Source of the DNA: an uncultured candidate division Zixibacteria bacterium
Lineage (GTDB): Bacteria > Zixibacteria > MSB-5A5 > GN15 > PGXB01
Direction of reading: 5' to 3'
DNA: 6,848 bases
Assembly: GCA_937925655.1 (NCBI GenBank)
Contig: CALAMC010000052.1
Coordinates: 1-6,848, forward strand
Below, one piece after another: positions 6,353 to 6,848 of this stretch; within the stretch, counting starts at the first letter, position 1; each line of letters begins with the position of its first letter. The notes under the pieces are model-generated. The model searched no databases, was not told the origin of the DNA, and was given only the letters and a program-made list of their open reading frames with translations. The position numbers and the translations under genes are program-made.

Positions 6353-6356
6353 TCTT

Positions 6357-6746
6357 ATGGAAAAGCTGGTAAAGTTAAGTTTTGAGAATGGCTCAGAAAT
6401 TCTGATCCAGTCAGTGGAAGATTTCGAATTTATGAACGAATCCTATATTGAAGTATCTGACAAGGAGGATAAAGCTGGTAAGCCGGGCTGGATTTTGGCT
6501 CAGGCAGGAATTAAAGACACTGTAAAGGACATTAATGATTGTTTTAAAAAGGCATTAGGTGGCATAAAATCTATGGCAAGTGAAGTCCGTTCAGTATTAG
6601 AAGATAATGATAACTATCCAGATATTATAAATCTTGAATTCGGCCTAAAACTTGGAGTAAAGGCCGGAATTTCTGCCTTTTTTATTTCTTCGGCCTCGGG
6701 AGACGCAGAGATTAAGATAAGCCTAACGTGGTCTAAGAATAAATAA
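6357..6746 (+). CDS. Small protein with Trypco1-like (CU044_2847-like) domain
   Basis: The protein has 129 residues from the ATG with the GGAGG site; a start at 6282 would add 25 residues with no family support. It opens with a strand pair, MEKLVKLSFENGSEILIQ, then has a variable acidic insert (21-40). A probable helix follows (about 46-82, ILAQAGIKDTVKDI...ASEVRSVL). The C-terminal signature is LEFGLKLGVKAG...DAEIKISLTW (93-125). This order, and in particular the F-G-x-K-L-x-x-x-A-G...A-x-x-K-x-x-L-x-W pattern, resembles the trypsin-co-occurring domain 1 family. That family is described from bacterial conflict systems next to trypsin-like peptidases and NTPase modules; its molecular role is not well known. 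There is no signal peptide or membrane segment. The gene looks AT-richer than the cas genes, which hints at a separate origin. Spacing to cas6 (178 bp) argues against a shared operon. The assignment is from memory of the family pattern, without a profile search. Confidence 0.65.
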   Translation: MEKLVKLSFENGSEILIQSVEDFEFMNESYIEVSDKEDKAGKPGWILAQAGIKDTVKDINDCFKKALGGIKSMASEVRSVLEDNDNYPDIINLEFGLKLGVKAGISAFFISSASGDAEIKISLTWSKNK

Positions 6747-6836
6747 AATGAATTAGATAATATGTGGCAGGACGGACTTGATTTGACACTTGTATAAAAA
6801 GCGAGTGGTCATTTACCTCTGAATTAACAACAAAAC
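6747..6836 (+). other. Intergenic stretch before the next gene
   Basis: These 90 bp hold no gene I can support. A TTGACA occurs at 6783-6788 and a TATAAA at 6793-6798, but they are only 4 bp apart and cannot act as a standard pair. No terminator is visible after the Trypco1-like gene, so read-through into the next gene is plausible. Confidence 0.5.
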
Positions 6837-6843
6837 AGGAGGT
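6837..6843 (+). promoter_or_regulatory. Shine-Dalgarno for a gene starting past the right edge
   Basis: AGGAGGT is an ideal anti-16S match, and only five bases (ATTAG) follow it before the window ends. A start codon within the next few bases outside the window is expected. By Trypco1 precedent the product could be a peptidase or other conflict-system protein, but nothing of it is visible. Confidence 0.6.
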
Positions 6844-6848
6844 ATTAG

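Noticed and set aside
6282..6356. Longer start of the Trypco1-like gene at ATG 6282
   Set aside because: The extra 25 residues are basic and low-information, no good ribosome-binding site precedes this ATG, and the GGAGG before 6357 is clearly better.
6765..6781. TGGCAG...TTGAT as a sigma-54 promoter
   Set aside because: The spacing between the GG and the TTG element is 2 bp too long and the GC of the -12 element is absent.
6783..6811. TTGACA as a -35 box for the next gene
   Set aside because: The position 17 bp downstream reads TGGTCA, which is a poor -10, and the nearby TATAAA is only 4 bp away.

Overview
This window holds one end of a type III CRISPR-Cas locus, probably subtype III-A, followed by one accessory gene. 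All genes are on the + strand. The host looks like a mesophilic bacterium of intermediate GC. A deltaproteobacterial or FCB-group-like lineage is possible, but nothing here fixes the taxon.

Layout: (1) 1-539 is the C-terminal part of Csm4, a Cas5-like RAMP subunit of the Csm interference complex, cut by the left edge. (2) 550-1524 is cas1 and 1521-1808 is cas2, the spacer-acquisition integrase, starting 10 bp after csm4 and overlapping each other by 4 bp. (3) 1809-1989 is a non-coding leader. (4) 1990-3862 is a CRISPR array of 25 repeats of 37 bp, identical by eye, with 24 spacers of 35-43 bp. (5) 3863-3951 carries a good promoter and Shine-Dalgarno sequence. (6) 3952-5214 is a CARF-HEPN ribonuclease of the Csm6-like TIGR02710 (Cas02710) family. 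(7) 5219-6178 is cas6, the crRNA-maturation endonuclease. (8) 6179-6356 is non-coding and contains a 9-bp inverted repeat. (9) 6357-6746 is a small gene whose C-terminus resembles the trypsin-co-occurring domain 1 (Trypco1, CU044_2847-like). (10) 6747-6848 is non-coding and ends in a near-perfect Shine-Dalgarno for a gene just outside the window.

How the parts should work together, from family knowledge: Cas1-Cas2 insert new spacers at the leader end of the array. The array is transcribed rightward, and Cas6 cuts each repeat to give crRNAs, probably with the 5' tag AUUAAGAC. The Csm complex uses them to recognise target RNA. Target binding makes the Cas10 subunit, which would lie upstream of the window, produce cyclic oligoadenylates. 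These bind the CARF domain and switch on the HEPN RNase.

The most interesting open question is whether the Trypco1-like gene and its unseen downstream neighbour belong to the CRISPR response or are a separate defence cassette next door.
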